From Niebla homalea (taxonomy: Eukaryota > Ascomycota > Lecanoromycetes > Lecanorales > Ramalinaceae): a DNA stretch of 64,000 nt. Numbering within the stretch: position 1 is the first letter of the stretch; every line of letters begins with the position of its first letter. The position numbers were made by a program, and so were the translations under genes. The stretch spans positions 186,001-250,000 of the forward strand of contig JAHGAU010000042.1 in the NCBI GenBank assembly GCA_019925105.1, written 5' to 3'. The notes beneath the pieces were generated by a model. That model ran no database searches. It saw only the letters and a program-made list of their open reading frames with translations, and was not told the DNA's origin. Positions 10,270 to 22,676 of this stretch are shown here, in pieces.

Positions 10270-13200
10270 ATGTCGACGCCTCGCAGACATGGCGGAAGTC
10301 CGTCCAAACGATCCAACAGAGAGTCACCATACCGGGACTCTCCATCCAGAAGAAACAGACCTCATGACCTAGAAGCTGCCCCCTATGCCGACAGTCCGCC
10401 TCGCACACCCTCACATCGACCTAGACAACAAGCATACATGGCGCCCGATGATTCTCCTACCCGCACGCTGCATAATGATAATGATCCCATGGTTTCCAAG
10501 CCAGGAGGTGATGGAGCAGACTTCAGCAGGAAGCGTAGTCTGATCCGACCTGAGCGTCGGAAAGTCGATCGGAATGATCCAAATTATCATTACCGCCAAC
10601 ATGCCCAGAACATGGAGGTCTTCCCTTCGACCACTGGCGCTGATCCTTTGATGGAGGAACATGCTGAGACGGACACCCTCATGGCCAACGAAAATAATGA
10701 AAAATTGCGCAGCAGTCCCGACAGCAGGAACACCGACGATTCTCTTCCTCGAGGTCGACCCCGAGATATGCCGCCTATCAAGGACAAGGCCAATAAGAGA
10801 GCGGACCGGAAACTCCAGCGCAAGAAGACAAACACCATGACCGAGGAGGAAAAGCGACGGCAGAAAGAGCTGGATACTATACGGCCACCCAGTCTCTGGA
10901 ATGTCTACTGCGCCATGATCACCTTTTGGTGCCCCGACTTCATCCTCAAGCTATCTGGCAAGCCAGCCAAAGCGCAGATGCGTGCATGGCGTGAGAAGAT
11001 GGGTCTCCTAAGCATAATCATTCTTATTGCAGCCTTTGTCGGCTTCCTGACCTTTGGCTTCACCCAAGCTGTTTGTGGATCAAATTCCGCACCATTGAAG
11101 GCCAATCATGTTGACGGAGGCTACATGATCTTCCATGGCAAAGCCGTGAGTCTGGACGGCTCACACCATCCTGCCGCCAAAGGCATCCTTCAGAATCAAA
11201 ATGTCCTCTATGATTTGTCCACCAAATATGCCGGTATGGACGGTAGCTTCATGTTCCAGAACGTCAACGGAGCCTGCAAGGACGTCATCACTCTCGCGCC
11301 TGGGTCCGATGTTCCTACCAACAGCAACGGCGATCTTGCTTGGTACTTCCCTTGCAACGCCTTTGCCCAGGACGGCTCCACCAAGCCGAACCTCACCATC
11401 CCTTACTATCTCGGCTATAGCTGTCACACAACCGTCAACGGCCGCAAAGCCTTCTATCAACTCAACAACAAAGGCGACGTCATGTTCACATGGGATAACA
11501 TCAAGAATGCGAGCCGCAATCTGATGGTCTACTCGGGCAGCGTCTTGGATCTGGATCTGCTGGAGTGGTTCAACAAGAGTCAGGTGTCATATCCCACTCA
11601 ATTCGATGAGCTGAGAACCAATCCAGCAATCAGAGGCGTTGATGTCACCCATGCGTTTCAGTCCGGGCCAAACAGGGCCTTGGGCCAATGCTTGACAGAG
11701 ATCATCCGGGTCGGATCTATCGACACCGAGACTGTGGGCTGCATCGCTTCGAAAGTGGTGCTTTATGTATCGCTTGTCTTCATCTTGTCAATCGTCATGT
11801 CCAAGTTCCTCCTTGCCCTCGCCTTTCAATGGTTCTTCAGTCGAAGGTTTGCAGCCTCAACGCCGGCCATGGAGAAGAGCTCGAAGAAGCGAAACCAGCA
11901 AATCGAAGAATGGAGCGATGACATCTATCGAGCCCCTCCCAAATTCACCGACGCCGGCATGGCGTCCTCTGACAGATCGAGCAAGCGTAGCAGCATGTTC
12001 CTTCCGACCACCTCTCGTTTCACCAGTCCATATGCAACCGCTGCTATTGCCAAGAGCAGGCCGGTCCCCACAACCATGGCTAGCCAGAGCAGTACGGCCA
12101 AGCTAATCCGACCCGTGTCCATGTATCAGCATGCTGAAGGCAGCGAGCTCACCCTACCCAGTTTCGATCCACAAAATCGGTACAGTCAGGCTGGCAGCCG
12201 TTCAAGCTTGATGATGTCGGGCAAAGACAATAGATTCTCCACCATGCTTGGGGAGCCAGAGGATGGACCAGCCGGCTTCATCCACGAATCAGTCGTACCG
12301 CAGCCACCGCCTGATTGGGAACCTTTTGGGTATCCTCTGGCTCACACCATATGCTTAGTGACCGCTTACTCAGAAGGATACGATGGCTTGCGCACAACTC
12401 TAGACTCGATAGCCATGACGGAGTACCCCCACAGCCATAAGGCCATCCTTGTCGTCTGCGATGGTATGATTAAGGGCGAAGGTGAAGACCTTACTACGCC
12501 GGAGATCAGCCTGAGCATGATGAAGGATCACGCGGTCTTGCCTGATGAGGTACAAGCGTTCTCGTATGTTGCCGTCGCCAGTGGTTCGAAGCGCCACAAC
12601 ATGGCGAAAGTCTACTCTGGCTTCTATGACTACGGCGAGGAGTCAGCCGTACCTGTCACCAAACAGCAGCGCGTTCCTATGATGGTGGTGGTCAAATGCG
12701 GTACGCCCGACGAAGCGACTGCCCGGAAGCCAGGTAATCGGGGCAAGCGAGATAGTCAAATCATCCTGATGTCATTCCTTCAGAAAGTCATGTTTGACGA
12801 ACGTATGACGGAGCTTGAATTCGAGATGTTCAATGGCCTTTGGAGAGTGACGGGCATCTCGCCTGACTTTTACGAGATCGTGCTTATGGTCGACGCCGAT
12901 ACCAAGGTCTTTCCGGACAGTCTCACCCACATGGTCTCGGCCATGGTCAAAGATCCAGAGATCATGGGACTGTGCGGCGAGACGAAGATTGCCAACAAGC
13001 GAGCCAGCTGGGTGTCCATGATCCAGGTGTTCGAATACTTCATCTCCCATCATCTCTCCAAGTCGTTCGAATCCGTCTTTGGTGGTGTGACATGCTTGCC
13101 GGGATGCTTCTGCATGTACCGCATCAAGGCTCCTAAGGGAGGGCAGAACTACTGGGTACCTATCCTTGCCAATCCAGACGTGGTGGAGCACTACTCGGAA

Positions 13201-14010
13201 AATGTGGTGGACACGCTGCACAAGAAGAACCTCCTCCTTCTCGGTGAAGATCGATACCTTTCCACACTGATGCTGAAGACCTTTCCCAAGCGCAAACAAG
13301 TCTTTGTCCCCCAAGGGGTGTGCAAGACCACGGTGCCGGAACAATTCAAAGTGTTGCTCTCACAGCGGCGAAGATGGATCAACAGTACCGTTCACAATCT
13401 GATGGAGCTGGTACTGGTTCGAGATCTCTGTGGGACTTTCTGCTTCTCCATGCAGTTCGTCGTCTTTATCGAACTTGTGGGCACGCTTGTCCTACCGGCG
13501 GCCATCTCATTCACATTCTACCTCATCATCATTTCCATCGTCGCCAAACCGGTACCCATCATTCCTCTCGTCCTTCTGGCTCTCATCCTTGGTCTCCCCG
13601 CCGTCCTCATTGTGCTGACAGCTCACCGATGGTCTTATGTGCTTTGGATGTTGATCTACCTGCTCTCGCTGCCGATATGGAATTTTGTCCTTCCCACGTA
13701 CGCATACTGGAAGTTTGACGATTTCAGCTGGGGTGATACGCGGAAGACTGCAGGCGAGAAGACGAAGAAGGCGGGTATCGAGTACGAGGGTGAATTCGAC
13801 AGCACCAAGATCACGATGAAGCGATGGGGTGATTTTGAGAAAGGTAAGAGGAATACTTTTCGATCGCCTCTTGGAGATAGGTCGAAGCTAATATGGCAAA
13901 TAGAACGTCGGATGAGAGCCCCCACTGCTGGTGGCTATGCCAATTCACGGCCATCGACAGGAGTATGGCAAGCACCGCATCAGGGATACGATCAATACTC
14001 GGATAGTTGA
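10270..14010 (+). CDS. Class IV chitin synthase
   Basis: join(10270..13843,13904..14010) gives 1226 residues. The protein transfers GlcNAc from UDP-GlcNAc to growing chitin at the plasma membrane. Residues 1-200 are basic and Ser/Pro-rich; two or so membrane segments follow (about 248-270 and 500-520). The glycosyltransferase-2 catalytic part has VDADTKV, the acceptor-side EDRYLS and the product-binding QRRRW signature (in [16 protein letters not shown]), then at least four C-terminal membrane segments. Overall order and length match class IV (yeast Chs3-type) enzymes without a myosin head. The ATG at 10270 (MSTPRRHGG) is preferred over 10225, which adds an uncharacteristic hydrophobic stretch. 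The last intron is 60 nt and stop-free. Confidence 0.92.
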   Translation: MSTPRRHGGSPSKRSNRESPYRDSPSRRNRPHDLEAAPYADSPPRTPSHRPRQQAYMAPDDSPTRTLHNDNDPMVSKPGGDGADFSRKRSLIRPERRKVDRNDPNYHYRQHAQNMEVFPSTTGADPLMEEHAETDTLMANENNEKLRSSPDSRNTDDSLPRGRPRDMPPIKDKANKRADRKLQRKKTNTMTEEEKRRQKELDTIRPPSLWNVYCAMITFWCPDFILKLSGKPAKAQMRAWREKMGLLSIIILIAAFVGFLTFGFTQAVCGSNSAPLKANHVDGGYMIFHGKAVSLDGSHHPAAKGILQNQNVLYDLSTKYAGMDGSFMFQNVNGACKDVITLAPGSDVPTNSNGDLAWYFPCNAFAQDGSTKPNLTIPYYLGYSCHTTVNGRKAFYQLNNKGDVMFTWDNIKNASRNLMVYSGSVLDLDLLEWFNKSQVSYPTQFDELRTNPAIRGVDVTHAFQSGPNRALGQCLTEIIRVGSIDTETVGCIASKVVLYVSLVFILSIVMSKFLLALAFQWFFSRRFAASTPAMEKSSKKRNQQIEEWSDDIYRAPPKFTDAGMASSDRSSKRSSMFLPTTSRFTSPYATAAIAKSRPVPTTMASQSSTAKLIRPVSMYQHAEGSELTLPSFDPQNRYSQAGSRSSLMMSGKDNRFSTMLGEPEDGPAGFIHESVVPQPPPDWEPFGYPLAHTICLVTAYSEGYDGLRTTLDSIAMTEYPHSHKAILVVCDGMIKGEGEDLTTPEISLSMMKDHAVLPDEVQAFSYVAVASGSKRHNMAKVYSGFYDYGEESAVPVTKQQRVPMMVVVKCGTPDEATARKPGNRGKRDSQIILMSFLQKVMFDERMTELEFEMFNGLWRVTGISPDFYEIVLMVDADTKVFPDSLTHMVSAMVKDPEIMGLCGETKIANKRASWVSMIQVFEYFISHHLSKSFESVFGGVTCLPGCFCMYRIKAPKGGQNYWVPILANPDVVEHYSENVVDTLHKKNLLLLGEDRYLSTLMLKTFPKRKQVFVPQGVCKTTVPEQFKVLLSQRRRWINSTVHNLMELVLVRDLCGTFCFSMQFVVFIELVGTLVLPAAISFTFYLIIISIVAKPVPIIPLVLLALILGLPAVLIVLTAHRWSYVLWMLIYLLSLPIWNFVLPTYAYWKFDDFSWGDTRKTAGEKTKKAGIEYEGEFDSTKITMKRWGDFEKGKRNTFRSPLGDRSKLIWQIERRMRAPTAGGYANSRPSTGVWQAPHQGYDQYSDS
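13844..13903 (+). other. Frame-preserving, stop-free intron in the chitin synthase gene
   Basis: It has a GTAAGA donor, a GCTAATA branch point and an ATAG acceptor, and is 60 nt with no stop in the reading frame. Splicing gives ...GDFEKERRMRAP; retention would add 20 residues. The spliced form agrees with the usual basic tail of class IV enzymes. Confidence 0.7.
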
Positions 14011-15344
14011 GCACCGGCGGGGCCTGTGATTCGCTCAACATGGTTGTTGATGCATGTTTCCCGCGCGTTGCATGATACATACATGGATCGGGAAATTGGG
14101 GAAATTGGGGAAATTGGGGAAATTTTCGAAGCATTCGAGTGTGGGTGGGCAACGGTCCGCTTTTGAAAGCAGTAGGAGACGATATTTGTGTAATAGGTTT
14201 TGATCTTCTTAGTGGAAGCGGATTGGATCGTGCCATGTAGGTGGAACTGTATGAATGTGTTCGTCTGCAATGCTCTCAACTCCCAATGCCCTCAGGTTGA
14301 GCGCTTCCACCGTCATCTCTACCGTACCTATCCTCCCCCATGTACCTTACCTATTTTCCTAGGCACCAGTGCAGCGGCCACTCCCCAAAGGTTAATGGCC
14401 ACTCCCACCAAGCCCCACTAGTAAAGGCGGAAGCCACCCACAAGCAGACCTACTAATCCACCCCGTCTCCACCTCCCTAGAAATAATAAGTCCAACAGTC
14501 CAACTAGGTATTGTTCCGCCCAACTTGCAGCTTGCAGCTTGCATCACCAGCATTGTCCTGCGTTATCCTTGCATTCAGCCCGCTTCATTGATCATTGATT
14601 GAGAGCACACTCTATTCCCCACCTTTTCTCCACTATATATCACATTTCCTCTCCTTCTTTCAACGCCCGTCCACTTCTTGGGGCCAGTCGAGGGCCCTGC
14701 ATGATCGAGCTGTTGAGGAAACCACTGCCTTGGGATGCCTGATTCATCTACGGAATACAGGACTGAGACAATAATACAAAAAAGGAACAAGAGGAACCTT
14801 CCCGATATTCCCGGCTGTGAACAATAGGCAGTCGCGCTGGACTCGATTCGGCATTTACGGAACCGTGAATTACGGACCTCACTCCACTTTGGCGGCATTC
14901 TCGGCGGACCTCATTCACCTGTGTGGGATTCTTCTCTCGCTGTGTCGCTGTTTCGCCTCGCAGTACGGCGTGAAGAGCCGGTTCCACAGTGATTGGTCGG
15001 GACAGCTGTCAAGGAAACAGCACAAATCCACAGATCCGACACTCTGAGGAGGCTCGCCAGAGGAGGGTAAAACCAAGAGACCTGCTCTTCTTACAATAGA
15101 CCAGGCAAGCCGGAACTATCCTCAATCCGCGCTCGGCTACTGTATCGACTCTCCATCCTCGGCCCATCGACACAAGGGTACTTGCTGCACGACACTGAGC
15201 CTCGGATAACACCACCCGAGCTCCAAAGATAGACGACCCATCGTCATACCCTGCCTCGAAATAGTCTACAAGCTAGCCTAAAGGACCGCAAGACCGGGTC
15301 GCTCATTCAGTCCTTGATCAAGAATCCATCGACCTCGATGAGAG
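14011..15344. other. Intergenic with a short 9 bp repeat and a long leader
   Basis: A 9 bp unit (gaaattggg) is repeated about four times at 14091-14125, just past the chitin synthase stop. The rest is the promoter and leader of the WD40 gene. An ATG at 15339 opens a different frame five codons wide of the main start and may act as an upstream ATG. No other gene is visible. Confidence 0.5.
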
Positions 15345-18086
15345 ATGTCACAAAACGAGCAACAAGAGCAAGGCCCACATCTCACAGTCAGTGAAGCAGA
15401 AGTGATTGATGAGGGTGGCGTCTCTCTCGCGGGCCACACAATAGATCAGGACATGAGCGAGGTCACTGCCCTCATTGAGCAGGCCGCTGCCGACGGGGAA
15501 CTGTTAGGAGACTGGTCGCTGCAAGGACTGAATTCAGACGATGGAGATGAAATCTTCGGTTGGGCTGGTCACATACCTGCGACTGTCAATCCTAGTCCGT
15601 CAAGCGCGACGGGGCACAACAGTGAGGTAACTCAACTGCCAGCTAATGGTCCAACAATCGATCCAACATTGTCCATTCAGTCGCAACAGGCCCCGCAGAC
15701 CGTCTCGCCAGTTCCCACAGCACCTCCAAGCGAGCCAGCCGAGGGGAACAGTCCTACCAGTGACTCGTTAGCCACCACGCAGCATAGCTTTGTGCCTAGT
15801 CAGAGCCAAGCAGACAATCTTATTGACAGCTTCGACTTTGAGGAGTTCCTGGACCAGTCCGTGGAGAACACAAATGCCGCTCTTCAGTGGGACACCGTAA
15901 TTAATGCACATGATATCGCTCAGTACATGCAGCAGCATGCGAACCCCCCGATGAACCAGCAGCCTCCTACCGTTGTCGGGGCTGATCCTTCAAATCCCCT
16001 GGCCAGCCAGCCTGCAAACCTCACTTCCCTACCAGCGTTTCAGGACATCGCCTCAACTCTACCAGAGAGCGATGCTCCCTTATCTGGGACGTCGGTGAAT
16101 GATAGTGCGGAAACGGCAGCCCAGTCTGAGGCGCCCACGCCAGAAGAGCCAGAAGAAGAGGTTGAGTCGATGCCTATCGGCGATTCCGGGGATGTTCTAC
16201 CGTCGGCCCCTGGTATTTTCGGAAATCCTACTCAGATTCCAGCACTACCGGCGATCGTACCAGCTCAGACTCCTGTAGAGATTCTACACCACCACAACCC
16301 TCAAACGAACAACCTGCCCTTGGCAACGATGTTTAATTTTTGGCGATCCGTCGGTGGGAAGAATATCCCGGGCTATCCTCCCATCAGTAATCTTGCAGAC
16401 TCACGCAGCGTGCGGGCAAAGCGACCACTGAAGATCACTCCTGAGCATATGCAGCAGGAAGAGTGTGACTTCCAGGGCATACATTGGTCACGATATCAAG
16501 TGAAAAAAGCCCAAGCGCGGCGAGTCCGTCGCATGACATATAAGAACTTCCTCAACATGGAACAAAGGGCTCCTGATATATACCAAAGCTCGCCTGATTG
16601 GGGCACAAACCGCTTCGCCAAAGACTTCACTGCCCACAGCAACATCTCAAGCCTCCCAAATACGGCATCGTTCTTCAATTTCCGGGAGACAAGCACCCGT
16701 TACATCCCCCTCTGGCGACATTACCAACTCCGACACAATATCTTTGCCACCGGCCAAAACGCAGTATACCATCACAGTGGCGGCGGTGGCATGTTTGATC
16801 TCTCCTCCTCCAACCGGAGCTGGTCCGTCCAATGCTACAATCCACAATCCGGCACCTCCTCTACCGTCATGTCACCCAAACAATGCGCCTCCTCCGAGGA
16901 AACATATACTCCACCCCTGACGCAGATCTCCTCCCTCTCCGCCTCCCACGACGTCCTCGTCGTCGGCTCCCTCATCGGCGTCTACGGCCTCCGCTCCCTG
17001 CTCACCCAACCACACGACAAGTGCACCACCGGCACCATCCCATCCACTTCCACCCATGCCAATCACCATTCCGACAATTCCACCAATCATGTCCACACTT
17101 TTCTCCCCCGCCGGTCCTCCCACCCTGTCGCCGTCTTCAACTCCAATGACCACTACGTCCGAACCCTCGATATCGCCACCAACACCTTCACCACCTCTCA
17201 CCGCTTCGCTTCCCCCGTCAACTGCTCCGTCACATCCCCCGATTCCCGCCTCCGCCTCCTCGTCTCGGATGACGCTTTCCCGGTCGTCGCAGACGTCGAT
17301 TCAGGTGTCGTGCTCGCAAAGTTACCGGGGCATACGGACCACGGCTTCGCCTGCGCCTGGGCCCCGGACGGCGTCACCATGGCGACAGGCCATCAGGACG
17401 GCATTTTGCAAATCTGGGATGCGCGGAATCTCTCCACTGCGGTGGCGCGGATTGCGGCCAAGCAATCCGGTGTTCGTGCCTTGCAATTCTCCCCGCTCGG
17501 TGGCGGCAAACCCGTGCTGGTGGCAGCGGAACAAGCCGATTTCGTGCACATCATCGACGCGGACACGTTCGCCCAAGAGCAGACGATTGAATATTTCGGC
17601 GACCTGGCAGGCGTGAGCATCACCCCGGACGGCAACGCCTTGTTTGTTGGGAACGCGGATCCGGATTTTGGCGGCGTGATGGAGTTCTCGCGCTCCCTGT
17701 CCTCACCGTCTGCCTCATCCTATTTTACTTCCTCCGACACTCGGACCAGGCTGTACCGGCGGGATCTGAATGATTACATCGACACCATCCACGCTGACGA
17801 GCTGGACTGGCCGTTGCGAGTGCCCTTCTCAAGCAAGCCATCAGCTTATGATGAACGGCCTGTGCCGGAAACTTTTCCACCGCCATACAGACCTCAAGGT
17901 AGAGGTGATTCCGTGAGGGCAGCGCTGTTGAAGCAGAAAAGGGAGGAGAAGATGCCAAGTGGACAGCAGAGGCAAGGGGACTGGTTTGGTGAGGAAGAGG
18001 TGGCGGAGCGGTTGGGGAGGACGGAGTGGCAAGGTGTACCGGGGGGAGGGAGGGGAGGGTTAGGGGTCGAAGGGTTGGTCGTCTAA
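15345..18086 (+). CDS. WD40-repeat protein (S. pombe SPBC2A9.03-like)
   Basis: A single exon of 913 residues. Residues 1-330 are acidic and rich in Ser, Pro and Gln, with a short LIDSFDFEEFLDQS segment, and are presumably disordered. A conserved block at about 355-480 (ECDFQGIHWSRYQ, then R-x-x-R-M-T-Y-K-N-F) leads into a beta-propeller region with WD-like blades: FPVVADVDSG, FACAWAPDGVTMATGHQDG, LQIWDARNL and VSITPDGNALFVGNAD. This combination resembles the uncharacterised fungal WD protein family that includes S. pombe SPBC2A9.03; role unknown, probably a scaffold. The C-terminal ~60 residues are basic and variable (WPLRVPF, then a Gly-rich end). Confidence 0.7.
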   Translation: MSQNEQQEQGPHLTVSEAEVIDEGGVSLAGHTIDQDMSEVTALIEQAAADGELLGDWSLQGLNSDDGDEIFGWAGHIPATVNPSPSSATGHNSEVTQLPANGPTIDPTLSIQSQQAPQTVSPVPTAPPSEPAEGNSPTSDSLATTQHSFVPSQSQADNLIDSFDFEEFLDQSVENTNAALQWDTVINAHDIAQYMQQHANPPMNQQPPTVVGADPSNPLASQPANLTSLPAFQDIASTLPESDAPLSGTSVNDSAETAAQSEAPTPEEPEEEVESMPIGDSGDVLPSAPGIFGNPTQIPALPAIVPAQTPVEILHHHNPQTNNLPLATMFNFWRSVGGKNIPGYPPISNLADSRSVRAKRPLKITPEHMQQEECDFQGIHWSRYQVKKAQARRVRRMTYKNFLNMEQRAPDIYQSSPDWGTNRFAKDFTAHSNISSLPNTASFFNFRETSTRYIPLWRHYQLRHNIFATGQNAVYHHSGGGGMFDLSSSNRSWSVQCYNPQSGTSSTVMSPKQCASSEETYTPPLTQISSLSASHDVLVVGSLIGVYGLRSLLTQPHDKCTTGTIPSTSTHANHHSDNSTNHVHTFLPRRSSHPVAVFNSNDHYVRTLDIATNTFTTSHRFASPVNCSVTSPDSRLRLLVSDDAFPVVADVDSGVVLAKLPGHTDHGFACAWAPDGVTMATGHQDGILQIWDARNLSTAVARIAAKQSGVRALQFSPLGGGKPVLVAAEQADFVHIIDADTFAQEQTIEYFGDLAGVSITPDGNALFVGNADPDFGGVMEFSRSLSSPSASSYFTSSDTRTRLYRRDLNDYIDTIHADELDWPLRVPFSSKPSAYDERPVPETFPPPYRPQGRGDSVRAALLKQKREEKMPSGQQRQGDWFGEEEVAERLGRTEWQGVPGGGRGGLGVEGLVV

Positions 18087-19764
18087 GGTGGAGTGGCCAT
18101 GGTCCCTGCCCACAGGCGTATTAATGATTGATTCCTTGAGTAAAAAGTGAAACGATGGGAATCTGGGAGGGGGGAGGAGGATAGAGCCTGGACGAGTCTC
18201 GTAGCTAACCGAGAGAAGGTTGAGCTTGTGACTTTCAAAGACATGGCTAGAGATGGGGGGCATGTGTGTGGCAACGGACGTGAAAGAAAGTGGAAGAAAG
18301 CAGAATGGTCATGCTGGCGGCTGATGATGATAATGATGATATCCACGATCTCCACCCTAACTAAGCAAGCAGGTTCCCTCATGATACATTTCCCCACGAT
18401 TTTGGAGACGACAGTGGACTCATAAATGGGGAAGCGGGCGTCTGGGTGTTTCCTCATTTTCCTCCATTAAAACTACTATTACTATCAAATCATGTTTAGT
18501 ATGAATGAGAGTATCCGCTAAATAAGTATCTATCTATCTATCTACCCACTACCCTTCATCCATCCTTTAATCCCCTATCTCCATCATATGCCACTATGCT
18601 ACTACTATGCTACTCAGAAAACCACCCTTGTTGTTAGCCATCGCCCATGGGAGAACATTCCCCTCCTTCTTTCTCTACTCTCTCAAATGGGATGATGTTT
18701 TTAATTTATCTCATCTCGAGAACCTTGGCGAGAGTCCCACACTGACTCAACTCAGCTGCATCACTTCAAACCAACTCAACCCAGTTCAACTCAACTCACC
18801 TCAATTCAATCCAACTCCACTTGACTCAATTCAACTCAACTCACAGAAATAAAAAAAAAAAGGAAGCAAACCAAGAAAATGAATCGATCTCACGGATTCC
18901 TAGGGTGCCAAAAGTGACCAGACAGACAGACAGACAGACACATTTGGGTAGGTAAACGGGGCGTTCGTCGTGTCATGGCATGTATCGTGCCATACACCAA
19001 CTCCCACGCTTCATTATCATTATTATTAATCTTGAATTCTCAAGTATCTATACATACAAACTCACTTGTGGCAAACAACATTTACTTGCTCCCGTGATGG
19101 AAGTTCACACACAGTGGTTATCATTGTGTGTCGAGAAGATTACTGATACTACTACTAAGTTAGGGGAGGCGAGACGGCGTTCATGATGAGCAGAGGCTCG
19201 TCTGCAGCCTGCCCGCCCCCCCAGAGAAGAGAAGAAAAAATATATTGTGCAAATGTGGGCGACACCCTAAACACAATAGTACATTGGAAACCGTTTTTTT
19301 CTTAAGAGAAAAGGATACTTGGTGGTATAGGTTATTGATTGGGGAGTAGTAGGAGAGATCTCAATGAACTACATTATTTTTTATTTACCGGCATTGGTGA
19401 TGATATTGCTGCTTGCTGGAGGGTTGACACCCCGGCTACGAATGAGGGGAATAGTGCTTTTTGGACACCACTTACGAGCTTAGCTCCTTAACTTTCCATC
19501 ACCAGCACTCCAAATAGGTGCTTTGTTGCAAAGCCAAGAGCCGACGTGTGCAGGTGGATGGAGTACGAAGTGTGCCTGGCTCTTGGTAGTGCGTCCATGT
19601 AACCAATCCTCATACTGGCGTTAGCTTAGGTGTACAGTAGGCATGGTGTTGCCAGCATGGTAGTCACAGCGACTTTGTAAAGCACAGCTATGGTCCAAGA
19701 TCACAACCCGACAGTGCATAGGAAGGTCGACAAAGCGCAAACTTCCCCACTTCTTTCGTCCTTA
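18087..19764. other. Intergenic rich in simple repeats
   Basis: About 1.7 kb without a convincing gene. It contains TATC repeats (about 18528-18545), a CAACT-type minisatellite (about 18746-18841), GACA repeats (about 18918-18940) and poly-A runs. Frames across it change composition with the repeats. Confidence 0.6.
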
Positions 19765-21827
19765 CTAGCTCCCCCTCCGCCGCACCACCACCCTAGTCGT
19801 ATCCCCCTTGACCGGTCCCATCACCCCCAGCGTCGGCGTCGACTCATCAAGCCTCGGCAGCGCTGCCTTCCTCGACACACCTTCTTCCAACCGGATCTCG
19901 TAATTCCCCAGCACCAGCGCCACAAACGCAAAGACCTCCCTCTTCGCGATGAACCGGCCGGAGCAGTAGGTGACCCCTCCTCCAAACGGTTTGAAAGCCG
20001 GGTGATGCCCCACATCCGCCGCCGCGTCCAGGAACCGCTCGGGGTGGAATGTTGCGACGTCGTGGTGGTGCGGACCGTCGCCGCCGCCGCCACCGAACAC
20101 GGCGGCATCAAAGTGGGCTTGACGGTAGGGGATCAGCAGTTTGGCATCCCGTTGAAGGCAGCAGCCTGACCGGAGCCAGGTGGGGGAGAGAACCGTTCGC
20201 GCCGAGGAGGCCCCACTCGTCAGCCGTAAGGTCTCTTGCCATGCGGCTGTCAGGAGGGGGCTCTGTTCCAGGAGCCGAGGCATGTCGAGCTCGTCCCCCC
20301 CGCCCCCTCCTCCTGCCGCTGCTGCGTTGGAGAGACTCGGGAGCGTTTCCTGCCGGATGGCTTCGAGGAGGTTGGGCCGATGGAGGAGGTAGGTGAGTAG
20401 CCAGAAGGTGATCTTGAAGGCGTTGGCGTTGGTGCTGGAGTGCAACGGGGGAAACATCATTGTTAATAAGGTAGGTCTGGTTGTACTCGTGGCATTATGG
20501 TTGAAGGGACCAAGGGGGGAAAGGGACGGGGGGAATGGACGGGGGAAAGGGACGGGGAAAAGGGACGGGGGGAAAGGGACGGGGGAAAAGGGACGGGGGG
20601 GAAAGGGACCGACGGAAATGAGTGTACGTACACCCAGTAGAACAGTTGATTTGAGATGGCGATATCCCGCGCCTGCATCCCGGCTTCCCGTTGGCGTGCT
20701 TCCAGCGCCTTCACATAGTAGCACGCGTCCGAGCGATCTTCCGATGGGAGTTGAAAATACCGTGTGAACGTCGCGGTGTTGCGGTCCTTTCCGGCATACA
20801 TCTTCCTGGCGAGGAAGTGCGGATATCGGTACGTCAGCATCCAGCTGTCCTGATCAAAGGCCAGGAAATCTCCAATGATCCGCCCGTCGTTCACCCGAAG
20901 CAGAGCCTCTCCAAAGAAGGCCACCGAGGCCGCGGGGATCAAGACTTGGGCGCACCAATCGTACAGAGATAGCGAGATCTGTTCGGAAGATCCGCTGCCC
21001 GCTACTGCGTGATCTTGGACCATACGGCTCCAGGCGATCCTCTGTCGAATCTGCGCCACGAACGTGTCGGTCAGGTCGTCTAAATGCTGACCCGGTTGGA
21101 GTTGCGCGTGATGAAGGTCGTTGGCTTGGTGGATCAGACATTTCCCATGTGATTTGTCCCACATGGCGTGTCGACCGTCGAGGGACATGCCAAAAGCCAG
21201 GTGCAGGTCGTGGATGAATTCATCGAATGATAGGCTCGACGTGTTCTTGTACACGAGAGACATATCCTGGGGAGAGGTTATGATGTAAATCTTGGTGCCG
21301 GCAATGTTGATGCTGAATGGCTCGCGCGTGTTGCCGAAATAAGTCCTGAGATCGGGTCAGTCATAAAGGGTGTCGTTTTCATGAGCACCCAATAATGCTG
21401 TTGGTATTCATCCTTCAACGGATGTGGTCGTTGATATGGGACCACCACTCACCTTCCGCGTGTCAGTAGAGCTTGCGAATCTTTAAAGAATGCTGGAGCG
21501 TGGCCTGTCAGACAGTAGCCTATGATCAGCATTGATAAAGGAGCTCAATTGCCGCGTGGATCAATACCCAGGACTATATGACAAATTGTTAGTAGAGAGA
21601 CAACGAGGCTGACGGCGAATCATCTCCAACGTACATGGAATCCAATATGGTAGCTGTTCGGGCTCGGAAGGGTTCCATCGGGGTGAAAGCTGGAATCTCC
21701 AGATCCACCATAGGAAGTACGCTCCCAAAGCCAGTTGTATGACCAGAAATGCCTTGGGTTGCGAGCTTGTGATGACTGCAATGCCCGAGTGCAGTAGCCC
21801 ATCCCCGTTGGCGAAATGGGTCGACAT
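19765..21827 (-). CDS. Cytochrome P450 (CYP7/CYP8-like class)
   Basis: complement(join(19765..20434,20632..21345,21453..21504,21568..21573,21635..21827)) gives 544 residues. A membrane anchor at about 20-45 is followed by the proline-rich hinge YWIPFLGHAPAFF, an I-helix with WVTNANAFKITFW in place of the usual acidic-Thr pair, the ExxR motif in WQETLRL, FHPERF and the haem-binding loop FGGGVTYCSGR with its Cys ligand. The Asn-containing I-helix and YCSGR loop are typical of the CYP7/CYP8 type, which includes sterol 7-alpha-hydroxylases and isomerase-like P450s. The substrate is unknown. The protein is probably ER-bound. The hinge needs a 6 nt microexon. The fourth intron carries a G-rich minisatellite. 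Confidence 0.82.
20513..20612. repeat. G-rich minisatellite inside a P450 intron
   Basis: Imperfect repeats of about 13-15 bp (gggacgggggaaaa) fill most of intron 20435-20631 of the P450 gene. On the coding strand it is a CCC/TTT run that may double as polypyrimidine tract. Confidence 0.8.
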
Positions 21828-22676
21828 TTTATGGTCGTACTCGAAGCCCACTAATGATTGGTCGCTCAATTATGTGAGTGCAAGACAACGGCGTTGGGGT
21901 GTGGATGGTCAACAGAACTTATGCACGTGATTCGTGGACGAGATGGGTTAGGTTGAACTTGTTACATTATAACAGTATTCTAGGATTTATGATGAGGGTT
22001 TGAATCCCAGCTTCCAGAGACCTATCCGAAATCGCTATGGGATTCAGACATTAAAGAGCTGCTTTACACAATCCCGTGAGTTGGGCATCTACAGGCTGAC
22101 TACAACAGTAGACGAAAACATGATTTGCTAGGTACCGCTACCAACATGCAAAATGTGAGACATTGGGTGAATATCGATACAATGATAGGGCTGATAAAAT
22201 TCCATTCCACATTCATAGCGCCTTGAGAGACCGTGATATTCCCACTTCTCGTAAGTCGATTTTGACCTTCAAAGTAGGTGATGAATGCCAACATCGAGCT
22301 TCCATTCCTATTCTTATATCCCCCCTAGCCAAGTTGGTTGTGGTGGCACTTGCGAATCGAGACTGCCGGCTGCCAGACGCCAAACGGATTGCCCATTCAG
22401 TTCTACGGATGAAGGAACATTTCATCCTGCTTTTGTTTGTTGTGATGTTGTGCTTAACTTGAGCAGGTGTGCTCAGTCGAAATTGAGACGGTGGAGGATT
22501 GCTGCTTGGATCGACGGAAATCTGGCGTTGAGAGCATTGATGCGTGTGTCTTTTCTCAGACAGCTGTTCTTGGTCCGTCCACAGTCGTTCTGACCTGCAC
22601 TGTGATCTCCCCACTAGAGGACCTGCGAGTTGTGAGGACAATCCTTCAGGAACAGAAGTTGTTTCATTGTACGCTT
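21828..22676. other. Upstream of the first P450; possible gene remnants
   Basis: No complete gene. On the minus strand at about 22470-22590 one frame reads CGRTKNSCLRKDTRINALN before a stop, which looks protein-like, but no splice solution connects it cleanly to neighbouring frames. Confidence 0.3.
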
